64,000 nt of DNA, taken from NCBI GenBank assembly GCA_902564695.1, contig CACFCB010000001.1, positions 124,001 to 188,000 on the forward strand. Direction: 5' to 3'. The position numbers and the translations under genes are program-made. Every line of letters begins with the position of its first letter. Positions within the stretch are counted from its first letter, which is position 1. This DNA is from an uncultured Prochlorococcus sp. (GTDB lineage Bacteria > Cyanobacteriota > Cyanobacteriia > PCC-6307 > Cyanobiaceae). Shown piece after piece: positions 56,114-64,000 of the stretch. A model generated the notes under the pieces. It ran no database searches and was not told where the DNA came from. It saw only the letters and a program-made list of their open reading frames with translations.

Positions 56114-56713
56114 TCATTTAACACTCAACAATTCTACTTCAAAAGTTAAAACAGAATTAGGTGGTATTGGGCCTATTCCTCTCTTGCCATAGCCCAACTC
56201 TGGGGGGATAACTAATTTTCTTTTGCCTCCTACTTTCATACCTGCTACACCTTCATCCCAACCCTTGATTACCATTCCTGCACCTAAAGAAAATTCAAAA
56301 GGACCTCTTCCATAACTGCTATCAAATTCTTTTCCATCATCTAGGGTACCCTTGTAATTTACAGAAACATTTGATCCTGGTGTGGCTTCTTGACCATCAC
56401 CTAAAACTAATTCAGTAATTTTTAGTCCACTTGAAGTTACTTGAGACGCTCCTATCTCGGATGAGCCAAGAGGAGAGCTGTTTGAACTAGCTTTTTCTGA
56501 AGCCATAGTAAAAAGTGATGGATTAGGGTCTTCTGGATCTAATTCAAATGGATTTTTTACAGCTTCGCTGATTTTTGTGGATTGCCTTACATCTGCTTGG
56601 ATAGTTTGTTTAAATTCTATAGCAGTTGTTGGAGTTGGTGAGATGATTTGACTGATCACTGCAATCATCAAGCAGCTAAGGCAAACAGAAAAGCTAATTA
56701 AGATTTCTCTCAC
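56114..56713 (-). CDS. FKBP-type peptidyl-prolyl isomerase, membrane-anchored or exported
   Basis: An N-terminal hydrophobic segment ([21 protein letters not shown]) is followed by a Ser/Pro-rich linker to about residue 95, and then a complete FKBP domain: [64 protein letters not shown] (quoted in part as family motifs [14 protein letters not shown] and [15 protein letters not shown]). It should fold proteins in the periplasm or lumen. The length of 199 residues is normal for the exported cyanobacterial FKBP. Confidence 0.93.
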   Translation of the reverse strand: MREILISFSVCLSCLMIAVISQIISPTPTTAIEFKQTIQADVRQSTKISEAVKNPFELDPEDPNPSLFTMASEKASSNSSPLGSSEIGASQVTSSGLKITELVLGDGQEATPGSNVSVNYKGTLDDGKEFDSSYGRGPFEFSLGAGMVIKGWDEGVAGMKVGGKRKLVIPPELGYGKRGIGPIPPNSVLTFEVELLSVK

Positions 56714-56833
56714 AGAAATATTTAGTAGTCAGAAAATATTCTTACAGATTAATACCCAAATTTCATCGATTTGAACAATAACTAACCAGAAAGTAGGAAT
56801 TTCAACGGTGTATATTTTATTTAAATTAGATTT

Positions 56834-58300
56834 ATGAATAATACTTATTCTATTTTTTTTAAAGCTTTAGTTGGGGGAGGCCTTTCAGGCATCTCTCTTG
56901 GAGAAGGAAATTTTATCTTTATGCTTTTAGGAATAGGTTTGTTATGGCCTGTTAGTCGCAATCCATGGGCAGGTTTTTGCTGGGGTGCAATGGCTATCTT
57001 GTGGAGTCATAAATGGTTGCTAGCACTGCATCCAATTAGTTGGGTTGGGATAAACTCAAATTTAAGTTTACCTATTACTATTTTTATATGGCTTTTTTGT
57101 GGAGCCTTTGGTGGTTGTCTGGTTTCTATTTGGTCAGCTTTGAGGAGTTTCTTGATTTCTGAACCACACAAATTATCTAGATTAGAAAATAAAATTATTT
57201 ATGCAATTTTATTATCAACAATATGGGGTTTAGCTGAAGAAATACTATCAAGAGGCCCTTTGTTTTGGGTTGGAATAGGATCAAGTTTATTGCCTGAAGA
57301 TAGATATTTGGCTGGATTAGCAAGATGGATAGGTTCAGGAGGTTTGGCCTCTATTCAACTTTTGATTGGATGGTGGATTTGGCAAATTTCAGTTGCTTTT
57401 GAAACTAGAAAAAAACTTAAGAAATTAATAGCTCTTGGTCTTACTTTTTTGTCAATAACTCATTTAATTGGATTCATATTGTTGGTTGATTTCCAAAGTT
57501 ATAAGGGAGTAAAGGTTGCAATGTGGCAAACAAATATTCCAATAAGACAAAAATTTAGTCAGGAGGAAATAAAAGCTTTGCCTTTAAAAGTAAATAGAGC
57601 CTTAAATAAGGCCAGTGAATTGAAAGCATCTTTTTTAATTGCTCCAGAGGGAACATTGCCTCTTCAAAGATCAAAAATTAGGGATTTTCCTATTAAATTT
57701 ATCTCTGGTGGTTTTAGGAAAATAAATGGTTCTCAAAGAAGTTCATTATTAGTGTTTCATCCAGGTGAGGAGACCTTTTCAGAGGTATTAGATAAATCTA
57801 GATTAGTTCCTTTGGGTGAGTGGTTTCCTTCATTACCAGACTTTTTAAAAAATGGACTATCTGCAGTAGGTGGTCTTGAGAGTGGAAATCCCTCAAGATT
57901 TCTTGATTGGGAGGGACCATCATTTGCAGGTGTTATTTGTTATGAATTAAGTAATGGAAAAGCTATAGCTAAAGCAGTTAACCTTGGGGCTCAATGGATT
58001 TTGGTAATTGCTAATTTAGATCCCTACCCTATTGCTTTACAGAGACAATTTATGTCTATTGCTCAATTAAGGAGCATAGAAACATCAAAAAATTTAATAT
58101 CTGTTTCAAACACTGGTCCAACAGCATTAATTAGAAATAATGGACAAATTGATACTCTTCTTTCTCCTAATAAAGAACTGGTTAAACTTGTTGATTTAGA
58201 GTTAAATAGTAGGAAAACAGTTTATACATCAATTTCTGATTTCCCTATGGTTTTTCTTACTTTGATTAGCCTAATAAGCGTTTTAAGGTTACGTAATTAA
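56834..58300 (+). CDS. lnt: Apolipoprotein N-acyltransferase
   Basis: The protein has about seven hydrophobic helices in the first 225 residues and then a nitrilase-like domain with the catalytic triad. The Glu lies in LIAPEGTLPL, the Lys region is in SRLVPLGEWFPSLP, and the Cys is in AGVICYELSNG. A final hydrophobic helix ends the chain. Lnt adds the third acyl chain to outer-membrane lipoproteins. At 488 residues the length is close to the family, and it converges with mnmA after 14 bases. Confidence 0.92.
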   Translation: MNNTYSIFFKALVGGGLSGISLGEGNFIFMLLGIGLLWPVSRNPWAGFCWGAMAILWSHKWLLALHPISWVGINSNLSLPITIFIWLFCGAFGGCLVSIWSALRSFLISEPHKLSRLENKIIYAILLSTIWGLAEEILSRGPLFWVGIGSSLLPEDRYLAGLARWIGSGGLASIQLLIGWWIWQISVAFETRKKLKKLIALGLTFLSITHLIGFILLVDFQSYKGVKVAMWQTNIPIRQKFSQEEIKALPLKVNRALNKASELKASFLIAPEGTLPLQRSKIRDFPIKFISGGFRKINGSQRSSLLVFHPGEETFSEVLDKSRLVPLGEWFPSLPDFLKNGLSAVGGLESGNPSRFLDWEGPSFAGVICYELSNGKAIAKAVNLGAQWILVIANLDPYPIALQRQFMSIAQLRSIETSKNLISVSNTGPTALIRNNGQIDTLLSPNKELVKLVDLELNSRKTVYTSISDFPMVFLTLISLISVLRLRN

Positions 58301-58314
58301 AGTTCAAAAAATGA

Positions 58315-59526
58315 CTAAATTTTTGAAATAATGCCTCCACCTAGTACAAAGTCTCCTTTATAAAATACTGCTGCTTGCCCAGGAGTAACAGAAAATTGAT
58401 CTTCATCAAAATATATTAGACATTGAGAACATGAACTTTCTTTTAAAATCTTATGGATTGGTACTAATTTCGCTTTTACAGCTTTACTTCTATATCTAAT
58501 CTGAACTTCAACATCTATTGGTTGTTTAGGTGCTTCAATTGAAACCCAATTTATCTCTTTTACAAGACAATTTGAATTACCTGAATCATCTCTGGGAGCA
58601 ACGACTATGCGGTTTAATGGAGCATTAATTTCAACAACATGTAGAGGAACTTTCCAAGAAATTCCTAATCCTTTTCGTTGTCCAATAGTAAAATGTTGAA
58701 TTCCATCATGGGAACCAACGATTTGTCCGTCTCTGAGAACAATATCTCCTTTTTTAGGTGGAAGATACGTATCAATAAACGCATTCATAGATCCATAATG
58801 TTCGGCTAGACAAAGATCTTGGCTTTCGGCCTTTTCTGCTGTTTTTAAAGAATGTTTAAAAGCTTCAATTCGTGTGATTTCTTTAGTTAGTTCTCCGAGA
58901 GGGAAAATTGTTTTTCCTAGTATTTCTTGAGATAAATCATATAAAAAATAGCTTTGATCTTTTCTGGGATCTTTGCCTCTTAAAAGTTTGTGTCTATGAA
59001 CGCCATCGCCTGGAAGATTAGCTTCTTTAAAAGATTCATTTGAGTATCTAATCCTTGCGTAATGCCCTGTAGCGATCTTGTCGATATTTTTATTATTTTT
59101 AACCCATTTCAGCATTTCTGAAAATTTAACTGATTTATTGCAGCGAGAACAGGGCAAAGGTGTAATTCCTGCTTCATATCCTTGTATAACATTATTGATA
59201 ATTTCTTTTTGAAAAATTTCTTTTGAATCAACTACATGATGCTTGATTCCAAGTTGATCACATACACCTGCAGCATCAATTAGTCCGTCTGAGCAGCAAG
59301 AACCTTTACCTTTCATTAACCACAAAGTTAAACCCGACACATCCCAACCTGCTTCACAAAAAAGAGCAGCAGTTAATGAGCTGTCGACCCCTCCAGATAG
59401 TCCCACTACCACTGAATGTTTGCCAGAAAAACTGTGAAGTTTTTTTAATGTCTTTGCAACTGTTTTCTCTGAAGTCAAATGGTTTAAAACTTTTTTTGTT
59501 TCTCTTGTTTCCACATTCATGAGCAA
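58315..59526 (-). CDS. mnmA: tRNA-specific 2-thiouridylase MnmA
   Basis: The PP-loop [17 protein letters not shown], the first catalytic Cys in [14 protein letters not shown], and [11 protein letters not shown] followed by the [12 protein letters not shown] beta domain are all present. MnmA thiolates U34 of Lys, Glu and Gln tRNAs. The length of 403 residues includes a short N-terminal extension of about 30 residues, and the exact start is uncertain among several Met codons. It is divergent from nnr with a 38-base gap. Confidence 0.94.
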   Translation of the reverse strand: MLMNVETRETKKVLNHLTSEKTVAKTLKKLHSFSGKHSVVVGLSGGVDSSLTAALFCEAGWDVSGLTLWLMKGKGSCCSDGLIDAAGVCDQLGIKHHVVDSKEIFQKEIINNVIQGYEAGITPLPCSRCNKSVKFSEMLKWVKNNKNIDKIATGHYARIRYSNESFKEANLPGDGVHRHKLLRGKDPRKDQSYFLYDLSQEILGKTIFPLGELTKEITRIEAFKHSLKTAEKAESQDLCLAEHYGSMNAFIDTYLPPKKGDIVLRDGQIVGSHDGIQHFTIGQRKGLGISWKVPLHVVEINAPLNRIVVAPRDDSGNSNCLVKEINWVSIEAPKQPIDVEVQIRYRSKAVKAKLVPIHKILKESSCSQCLIYFDEDQFSVTPGQAAVFYKGDFVLGGGIISKI

Positions 59527-59564
59527 TACTCGCGGCTTTTATTCATAGTGGGTTTGTTTGCTTT

Positions 59565-61118
59565 TTGATCTTGTATTGGCCTGAATCTGACTCAGAACAT
59601 TTAATCGTTTCTTCTAAGCAGATGCAAAACATAGAAAAAGAAATGTTTTCTATGGGCATGCCTGTGGAAGCTTTAATGGAAAAAGTAGGGATTAGTATCT
59701 CTTCATGGATATTAAACAGGCAAGGGTTGTTTGAAAATGGTGCGATCGTTCTTGTAGGTCCAGGTCACAATGGAGGAGATGGACTAGTTATTGCAAGAGA
59801 ACTTTATCTGGCAGGCGTTGATATCTCAATTTGGTGTCCATTTCTATTGAAAAAAGAATTAACACAAAAACATTTTGATTATGCAATGCAGATTGGCATT
59901 AAAAACTTAGGAAGAAAACCCAATCCAAATTCAGATTTATTATGGATTGAGGCACTATTTGGATTGGGGCAATCTAAAAGTATTTCTGAAGAAATACTTG
60001 ATTTATTAAATTTGAAGAAGAAATCTAGTCCTGATAAATTAATTAGTGTTGATCTACCTATTGGATTAAATTCAGACAATGGGAATGTAGTATCAAAAAC
60101 ATCTTATAAGGCTACTTCAACACTCACTATTGGTCTTTTTAAGTCTGGTTTAATACAAGATTCAGCTATTGATTTTGTAGGTGATTTAGAGAGAGTCGAT
60201 ATCGGTATTCCTAAAAAGATTTTGGATGATTTACCTGGAAAACAGCCTCTTCGCATTTCTTTTTCAGATTTAGCTACTTTCGATTGGCCTCAACCTGGAA
60301 AAAATAAAAATAAATACCAAAGAGGAAGAGTTCTAGTTATAGCAGGAAGTGAAAAATATAGAGGTGCAGCATATCTTGCATTGAGAGGCGCTTTAGCGAG
60401 TGGAGCTGGAAGCGTTAGTGCCTTTTTGCCTCAATCAGTTGCATCGTCTCTTTGGAGCACTCACCCTGAAATATTATTGGTTGGTGATTTAAATACTTTT
60501 CCTGATGGGTCTTCAGATTGTTCTGGGGTTTTAAACGAAGTAGATTTAAATAAGTATGACTCGATTTTGATTGGACCTGGATTAGGTGTATCAAAAAAAA
60601 ATGATTGTTTTGGTACTTTGCTACAAAATTTCAAAGGTTTACTTGTTCTTGATGCTGATGCAATAAACCGTTTGTCATTGACAGTTAAAGGCTGGGAATG
60701 GTTAATCAATAGAAATGGTCCTACCTGGCTTACCCCTCATATTGAAGAGTTTAAGAGACTTTTTCCTTCTATTAATTGTTCTAATCCATTGAAAGCTGGA
60801 ATTGAGGCTGCAAAACTTTGTGGCTCTTCTGTTCTTTTGAAATGTGCTCATAGTGTTATTTCTGACCCGAAAGGGGAAACCTGGCAAATAGGCCAAGTAA
60901 ATTCCAGTGTCGCAAGAATTGGCTTTGGTGATGTTTTGGCTGGTTTTGTTACAGGGATGGGTGCCCGTGGACTTGTTTCTGATGAAAGATTGGATACTAA
61001 TTTGCTTGCCGCCTCGGCTTTAATGCATGCATATGCAGGTGCCTTTTGCTTAAGAGGAAGCGAAGCAAGCAGTATTTGCATTTTTCTTAGTGAACTAATC
61101 AAAAAAGAGAGTACTTGA
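59565..61118 (+). CDS. nnr: Bifunctional NAD(P)H-hydrate epimerase / dehydratase
   Basis: The N-terminal YjeF_N epimerase domain (about 1-220) has MGMPVEALMEKVG and VGPGHNGGDGLVIARELYLAG. The C-terminal YjeF_C dehydratase domain (about 225-515) has VIAGSEKYRGAAYLALRGAL, SILIGPGLGV, VLDADAINRLS and a late GFGDVLAGFVTGMGARG. Together they repair hydrated NAD(P)H. The usual Gly-Ser/Thr-Gly-Asp of the last motif is Gly-Phe-Gly-Asp here. The start is a TTG; MILYWP and LYWP are alternatives. Confidence 0.93.
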   Translation: MILYWPESDSEHLIVSSKQMQNIEKEMFSMGMPVEALMEKVGISISSWILNRQGLFENGAIVLVGPGHNGGDGLVIARELYLAGVDISIWCPFLLKKELTQKHFDYAMQIGIKNLGRKPNPNSDLLWIEALFGLGQSKSISEEILDLLNLKKKSSPDKLISVDLPIGLNSDNGNVVSKTSYKATSTLTIGLFKSGLIQDSAIDFVGDLERVDIGIPKKILDDLPGKQPLRISFSDLATFDWPQPGKNKNKYQRGRVLVIAGSEKYRGAAYLALRGALASGAGSVSAFLPQSVASSLWSTHPEILLVGDLNTFPDGSSDCSGVLNEVDLNKYDSILIGPGLGVSKKNDCFGTLLQNFKGLLVLDADAINRLSLTVKGWEWLINRNGPTWLTPHIEEFKRLFPSINCSNPLKAGIEAAKLCGSSVLLKCAHSVISDPKGETWQIGQVNSSVARIGFGDVLAGFVTGMGARGLVSDERLDTNLLAASALMHAYAGAFCLRGSEASSICIFLSELIKKEST

Positions 61119-61139
61119 AATGTTTTGAAACAAACATTT
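61118..61139 (+). terminator. AT-rich hairpin after nnr
   Basis: AAATGTTT and AAACATTT form an eight-pair stem around TGAAAC at the nnr stop codon. No T tract follows, and the stem is AT-only except two pairs. It may help end the nnr transcript, but the evidence is weak. Confidence 0.3.
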
Positions 61140-61275
61140 ACGAGGGGGAAATGGCCGATTTGGTGTCATTTGTTAACTAATAATCAACAGAATCTGAAGC
61201 CTTCTTGAAACCTGAGCATGTTTGGCAATTTCTGTAGGAAAGTTTTACCACTTTGAAGTACGGGGTCAAGAAACA

Positions 61276-62217
61276 ATGGTTTCATCTGCACCCAAGCCTG
61301 CTGAATCTCAAAAACGACGCAGCAGTGATCCTATTAGTTGGTATCTTTCCTCAATTGGAAGAGTCCCACTATTAACTCCTGCTGAAGAAATTGAACTTGG
61401 TAATCAGGTTCAAACAATGATGACTCTGACTGAAGATGGTCAAATAAAAGATGAGAGTAAGGAATTTAATTCTCATCAACGAAGATTAATTCGAATAGGG
61501 AGAAGAGCTAAAGAAAGAATGATGAAAGCGAATCTTCGTTTAGTTGTAAGCGTTGCAAAAAAATATCAGGGAAAAGGTCTTGAACTTTTAGATTTGGTGC
61601 AAGAAGGATCTCTAGGCTTGGAAAGGGCTGTAGAAAAATTTGATCCTACTCGTGGGTATAAATTTTCCACTTATGCTTTTTGGTGGATTAGACAAAGCAT
61701 GACTAGAGCAATTGCTTGCCAGTCTAGAACTATTCGATTACCTGTTCATTTGAGTGAAAGGTTGGCAACTATTAGAAAAGTGAGCCTAGACTTGGCTCAC
61801 AAACTTGGAGCTATGCCTAGTCGTCTTGAAATAGCCGAGGCAATGGAAATTGAGGTTGAAGAACTTGATTCTATTTTGAGACAAGCTTTAACCACTAGTA
61901 GTCTTGATGCTCCTGTTAATGGCGATGAAGGACGTAGCTTTTTAGGTGATTTAATAGCTGATGGTTCTGGAGAAGAACCATTGGACAAAGTTGAACAAAG
62001 AATTCATCAAGAGCAGCTTGGAAGGTGGTTAAGTCATTTAAGTGAACAGGAACAGCATGTTATTAGGCTTAGATTTGGATTAGAAGGTAATGAAAGGCAC
62101 ACCCTTGCTGAAATTGGAAGACTTTTACAGGTTTCTCGTGAGAGGGTTCGACAAGTTGAGTTAAAGGCATTAAGAAAATTGAGAAACCTAACAAGGAAGC
62201 TTCCAAGCGGTATTTGA
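61276..62217 (+). CDS. Group 2 RNA polymerase sigma factor (sigma-70 family)
   Basis: The protein has region 1.2 (DPISWYLSSIGRVPLLTPAEE), region 2 with LRLVVSVAKKYQGKGLELLDLVQEGSLGLERAVEKFD and KFSTYAFWWIRQSMTRAI, region 3, and region 4 with HTLAEIGRLLQVSRERVRQVELKALRKLR. There is no region 1.1, so it is a group 2 alternative factor rather than the primary SigA. I prefer the ATG at 61276; the track start is a TTG 18 codons upstream. Cyanobacteria carry several such factors for stress, light or carbon/nitrogen responses; which one this is needs a tree. Confidence 0.92.
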   Translation: MVSSAPKPAESQKRRSSDPISWYLSSIGRVPLLTPAEEIELGNQVQTMMTLTEDGQIKDESKEFNSHQRRLIRIGRRAKERMMKANLRLVVSVAKKYQGKGLELLDLVQEGSLGLERAVEKFDPTRGYKFSTYAFWWIRQSMTRAIACQSRTIRLPVHLSERLATIRKVSLDLAHKLGAMPSRLEIAEAMEIEVEELDSILRQALTTSSLDAPVNGDEGRSFLGDLIADGSGEEPLDKVEQRIHQEQLGRWLSHLSEQEQHVIRLRFGLEGNERHTLAEIGRLLQVSRERVRQVELKALRKLRNLTRKLPSGI

Positions 62218-62230
62218 CTAATATCCAAAT

Positions 62231-63325
62231 TTAATTTTCCGCCCAAATATATTTAGTTAGCTCTCTTGGATCAGGTTCAGGTGCATTTAGGGCAAACTCA
62301 ACAGCTTCGTTAACTTGTAGATCAATTTCTTTTTCGATATTTCTTAATTCTTCATCAGAAACTAACTCAGCATGTGTTAGATCATTTTTTAATTTTTTAA
62401 TCGGATCCCTTTTTGCCCAGAATTCTTTTTCTTTTTCTGATCTAAGTTCATCTGGATCAGCCAAAGAATGACCTCTGAACCTATAAGTCAGACACTCTAT
62501 TAAAGTTGGCCCCTCTCCAGCTCTAGCTCGCTCAAGGGCTCTTTGAGTCGCCCCTCTTACCGCTAAAACATCCATTCCGTCTATCTCTTCACCAGGCATA
62601 CCAAAGGCAGAGGCTTTTCTCCATATTTCAGTTTCACTAGTTGCTCGGTCGTGAGCCATCCCAATTGCCCATTTATTATTTTCGACTACAAAAATGATTG
62701 GTAATTTCCATAATTGAGCCATATTTAAACATTCATAAAATTGACCAATATTGCAAGTCCCGTCTCCAAAAAAGGCTGCAGTGACTGAATCGCTATTTTC
62801 TTTTAATGCTTCTCTCTTGTATTTGCTACTGAAAGCTGCACCAAGTGCAACTGGAATGCCTTCACCAATAAATGCATAACCACCAAGTAAATGATGTTCC
62901 TTTGAGAAAAGATGCATAGATCCTCCTCTCCCTTTGCTGCAACCCGTCTCTTTACCAAAGAGCTCACTCATAACTTCTTTTGCAGGAACTCCTGCGCTCA
63001 AGGCATGTACGTGGTCTCTATAAGTGCTGCAAAACCAATCATGTTTTTGTTTCATTGCACCAATAACGCCAGTGCTTATTGCTTCTTGTCCGTTGTAAAG
63101 ATGAACAAATCCAAACATCTTCCCTCTGTAATACATTTCTGCGCATTTATCTTCAAAACGTCTTCCCAAAGTCATATCTTTGAAAAGATTTAAACCAATT
63201 TCTCTATTGATTTTAGCTGGTTTAGGATCACCAAGATTGCTTAGCCTATCGGCGTGTTCCCTGTGCTGATTAGGGTCTTGGCTGTTTTGGTCAGGGGTTG
63301 GCGACATGACTTCGTTCATATTCAC
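62231..63325 (-). CDS. pdhA: Pyruvate dehydrogenase E1 component, alpha subunit
   Basis: This thiamine-diphosphate enzyme subunit has the cofactor motif [36 protein letters not shown], plus [50 protein letters not shown] and [17 protein letters not shown]. It decarboxylates pyruvate with PdhB (not in the window) for acetyl-CoA. The length of 364 residues is normal, with about 25 polar residues at the N-terminus. It converges with the sigma-factor gene and is divergent from ftn2. Confidence 0.96.
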   Translation of the reverse strand: MNMNEVMSPTPDQNSQDPNQHREHADRLSNLGDPKPAKINREIGLNLFKDMTLGRRFEDKCAEMYYRGKMFGFVHLYNGQEAISTGVIGAMKQKHDWFCSTYRDHVHALSAGVPAKEVMSELFGKETGCSKGRGGSMHLFSKEHHLLGGYAFIGEGIPVALGAAFSSKYKREALKENSDSVTAAFFGDGTCNIGQFYECLNMAQLWKLPIIFVVENNKWAIGMAHDRATSETEIWRKASAFGMPGEEIDGMDVLAVRGATQRALERARAGEGPTLIECLTYRFRGHSLADPDELRSEKEKEFWAKRDPIKKLKNDLTHAELVSDEELRNIEKEIDLQVNEAVEFALNAPEPDPRELTKYIWAEN

Positions 63326-63420
63326 GTATCAATCCTTTTTAGACTTTAAGCGTCAATGGATGCAAAATGGTTAAAAACCCTTACGATGCCTAGAGCTTTT
63401 TTCTAATTACCTAGTAGCGA

Positions 63421-64000
63421 TTGGAATTACCTATTGATCATTTTCGCTTATTGGGGGTTAGCCCTTCTGCAAATGCTGAAGAAGTACTTCGGGCTTTTCA
63501 GTTAAGGCTAGATCGTCCTCCCAAGCAAGGATTCACTTATGAAGTTTTAGCTCAGAGATCTGAGCTGCTCAGGCTATCTGCTGATCTTCTATCTAATCCC
63601 TCACAGCGTAAAAATTACGAACTTGCACTTCTTGAGGGATCCTCAGGTCTTGATTTGTCATCAAATCGAGAAGTTGCTGGATTACTTCTTCTTTGGGAAG
63701 CAAATGCTTCTTTTCAAGCTTTTAAGCTTGCTAAGAAAGCCTTGCAACCCCCGCAAGCCCCAGCCCTTGGTAGTGGTAGAGAATCTGACTTGACATTGAT
63801 TGCAGCTCTTTCTTGTAGAGATGCCTCTATTGATGAACAAGCCTCCAGGAGATATGCCTCAGGTGCTGATTTACTTCAGGAAGGTATACATTTGTTACAG
63901 AGGATGGGCAAACTTATTGAGGAAAGAAAAACCCTTGAATCAGATTTAGAAAACTTACTTCCATACAGAATTCTTGATTTATTAAGTAGAGAGAAAGAAG
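63421..64000 (+). CDS. ftn2: Cell division protein Ftn2 (ARC6/ZipN family), N-terminal part
   Basis: Missing from the ORF track because the right edge cuts it. Translation from the TTG at 63421 begins MELPIDHFRLLGVSPSANAE, a degenerate J-domain, and stays open for 193 codons. An in-frame TAG two codons before makes the TTG the only start. The sequence continues with LALLEGSSGLDLSSNREVAGLLLLWE, typical of cyanobacterial Ftn2, relative of chloroplast ARC6, which tethers FtsZ to the membrane. FtsZ with the matching C-terminal tail is encoded at about 40 kb. The rest of the protein is beyond the window. Confidence 0.85.
   Translation, partial: MELPIDHFRLLGVSPSANAEEVLRAFQLRLDRPPKQGFTYEVLAQRSELLRLSADLLSNPSQRKNYELALLEGSSGLDLSSNREVAGLLLLWEANASFQAFKLAKKALQPPQAPALGSGRESDLTLIAALSCRDASIDEQASRRYASGADLLQEGIHLLQRMGKLIEERKTLESDLENLLPYRILDLLSREKE

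Overview
This 64-kb window reads as a contiguous piece of a small, AT-rich marine picocyanobacterial chromosome, almost certainly Prochlorococcus. The evidence is the kaiB-kaiC pair without kaiA beside rplU-rpmA, an NblS/Hik33-type sensor kinase next to purD, a high-light-inducible (Hli) protein, a nickel superoxide dismutase with its maturation protease, a group-2 sigma factor, a ClpR/ClpP pair, an Ftn2/ARC6 division protein, and many short intergenic gaps and gene overlaps. A low-light NATL-like clade is my guess from general resemblance; I could not test it. No prophage, insertion sequence, CRISPR array or clear genomic island is visible.

Layout. 1-8 kb: truB (cut by the left edge), a methyltransferase, rpmA-rplU, kaiBC, nblS and purD. 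8-15 kb: purC, then an outer-membrane block of a BamA/Omp85-type assembly protein, lpxC, fabZ, lpxA, lpxB and msrA, with one- to four-base overlaps or tiny gaps from bamA onward. 15-24.5 kb: pepA, a GIY-YIG-like protein, a DUF1825 protein, tyrS, pyrF, plsY, a DUF3086-like protein, a lipid-transport permease with a DUF3119-like partner, an MFS symporter and tRNA-Gly. 24.5-28 kb: an isoamylase-type debranching enzyme, a 748-base gap that includes the leader of the HU gene, HU and a tandem terminator. 27.8-30.7 kb: a run of small, mostly membrane or secreted proteins (two of them shorter than the ORF-track cutoff), one Hli protein and a stand-alone protein resembling the N-terminus of NdhF. This is the least understood part of the window.

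30.8-44.9 kb: a glycosyltransferase and a sugar-phosphate transferase, cobD, ilvC, clpP-clpR, a PIN-TRAM protein, hemW, panB, the SRP RNA, and a division/cell-wall block (ftsZ, ftsQ, ddl) followed by miaB and tRNA-His. 45.1-47.8 kb: a cytosine-deaminase-like amidohydrolase paired with a FAD-linked oxidase, possibly a small catabolic unit, with competing hairpins in its leader. 47.8-64 kb: folC (split by a frameshift at an A7 tract), argD, tRNA-Leu, murA, an rRNA methyltransferase, lpd, trpC, sodX-sodN, an FKBP isomerase, lnt, mnmA, nnr, a sigma factor, pdhA, and ftn2 running off the right edge.

Most genes are housekeeping. The points most worth checking are the folC frameshift, the missing conventional start codon of cobD, the small-membrane-protein cluster with the NdhF-like fragment, the amidohydrolase-oxidase pair and its leader, the structured HU leader, and a possible 25-codon peptide directly ahead of the DUF1825 gene.
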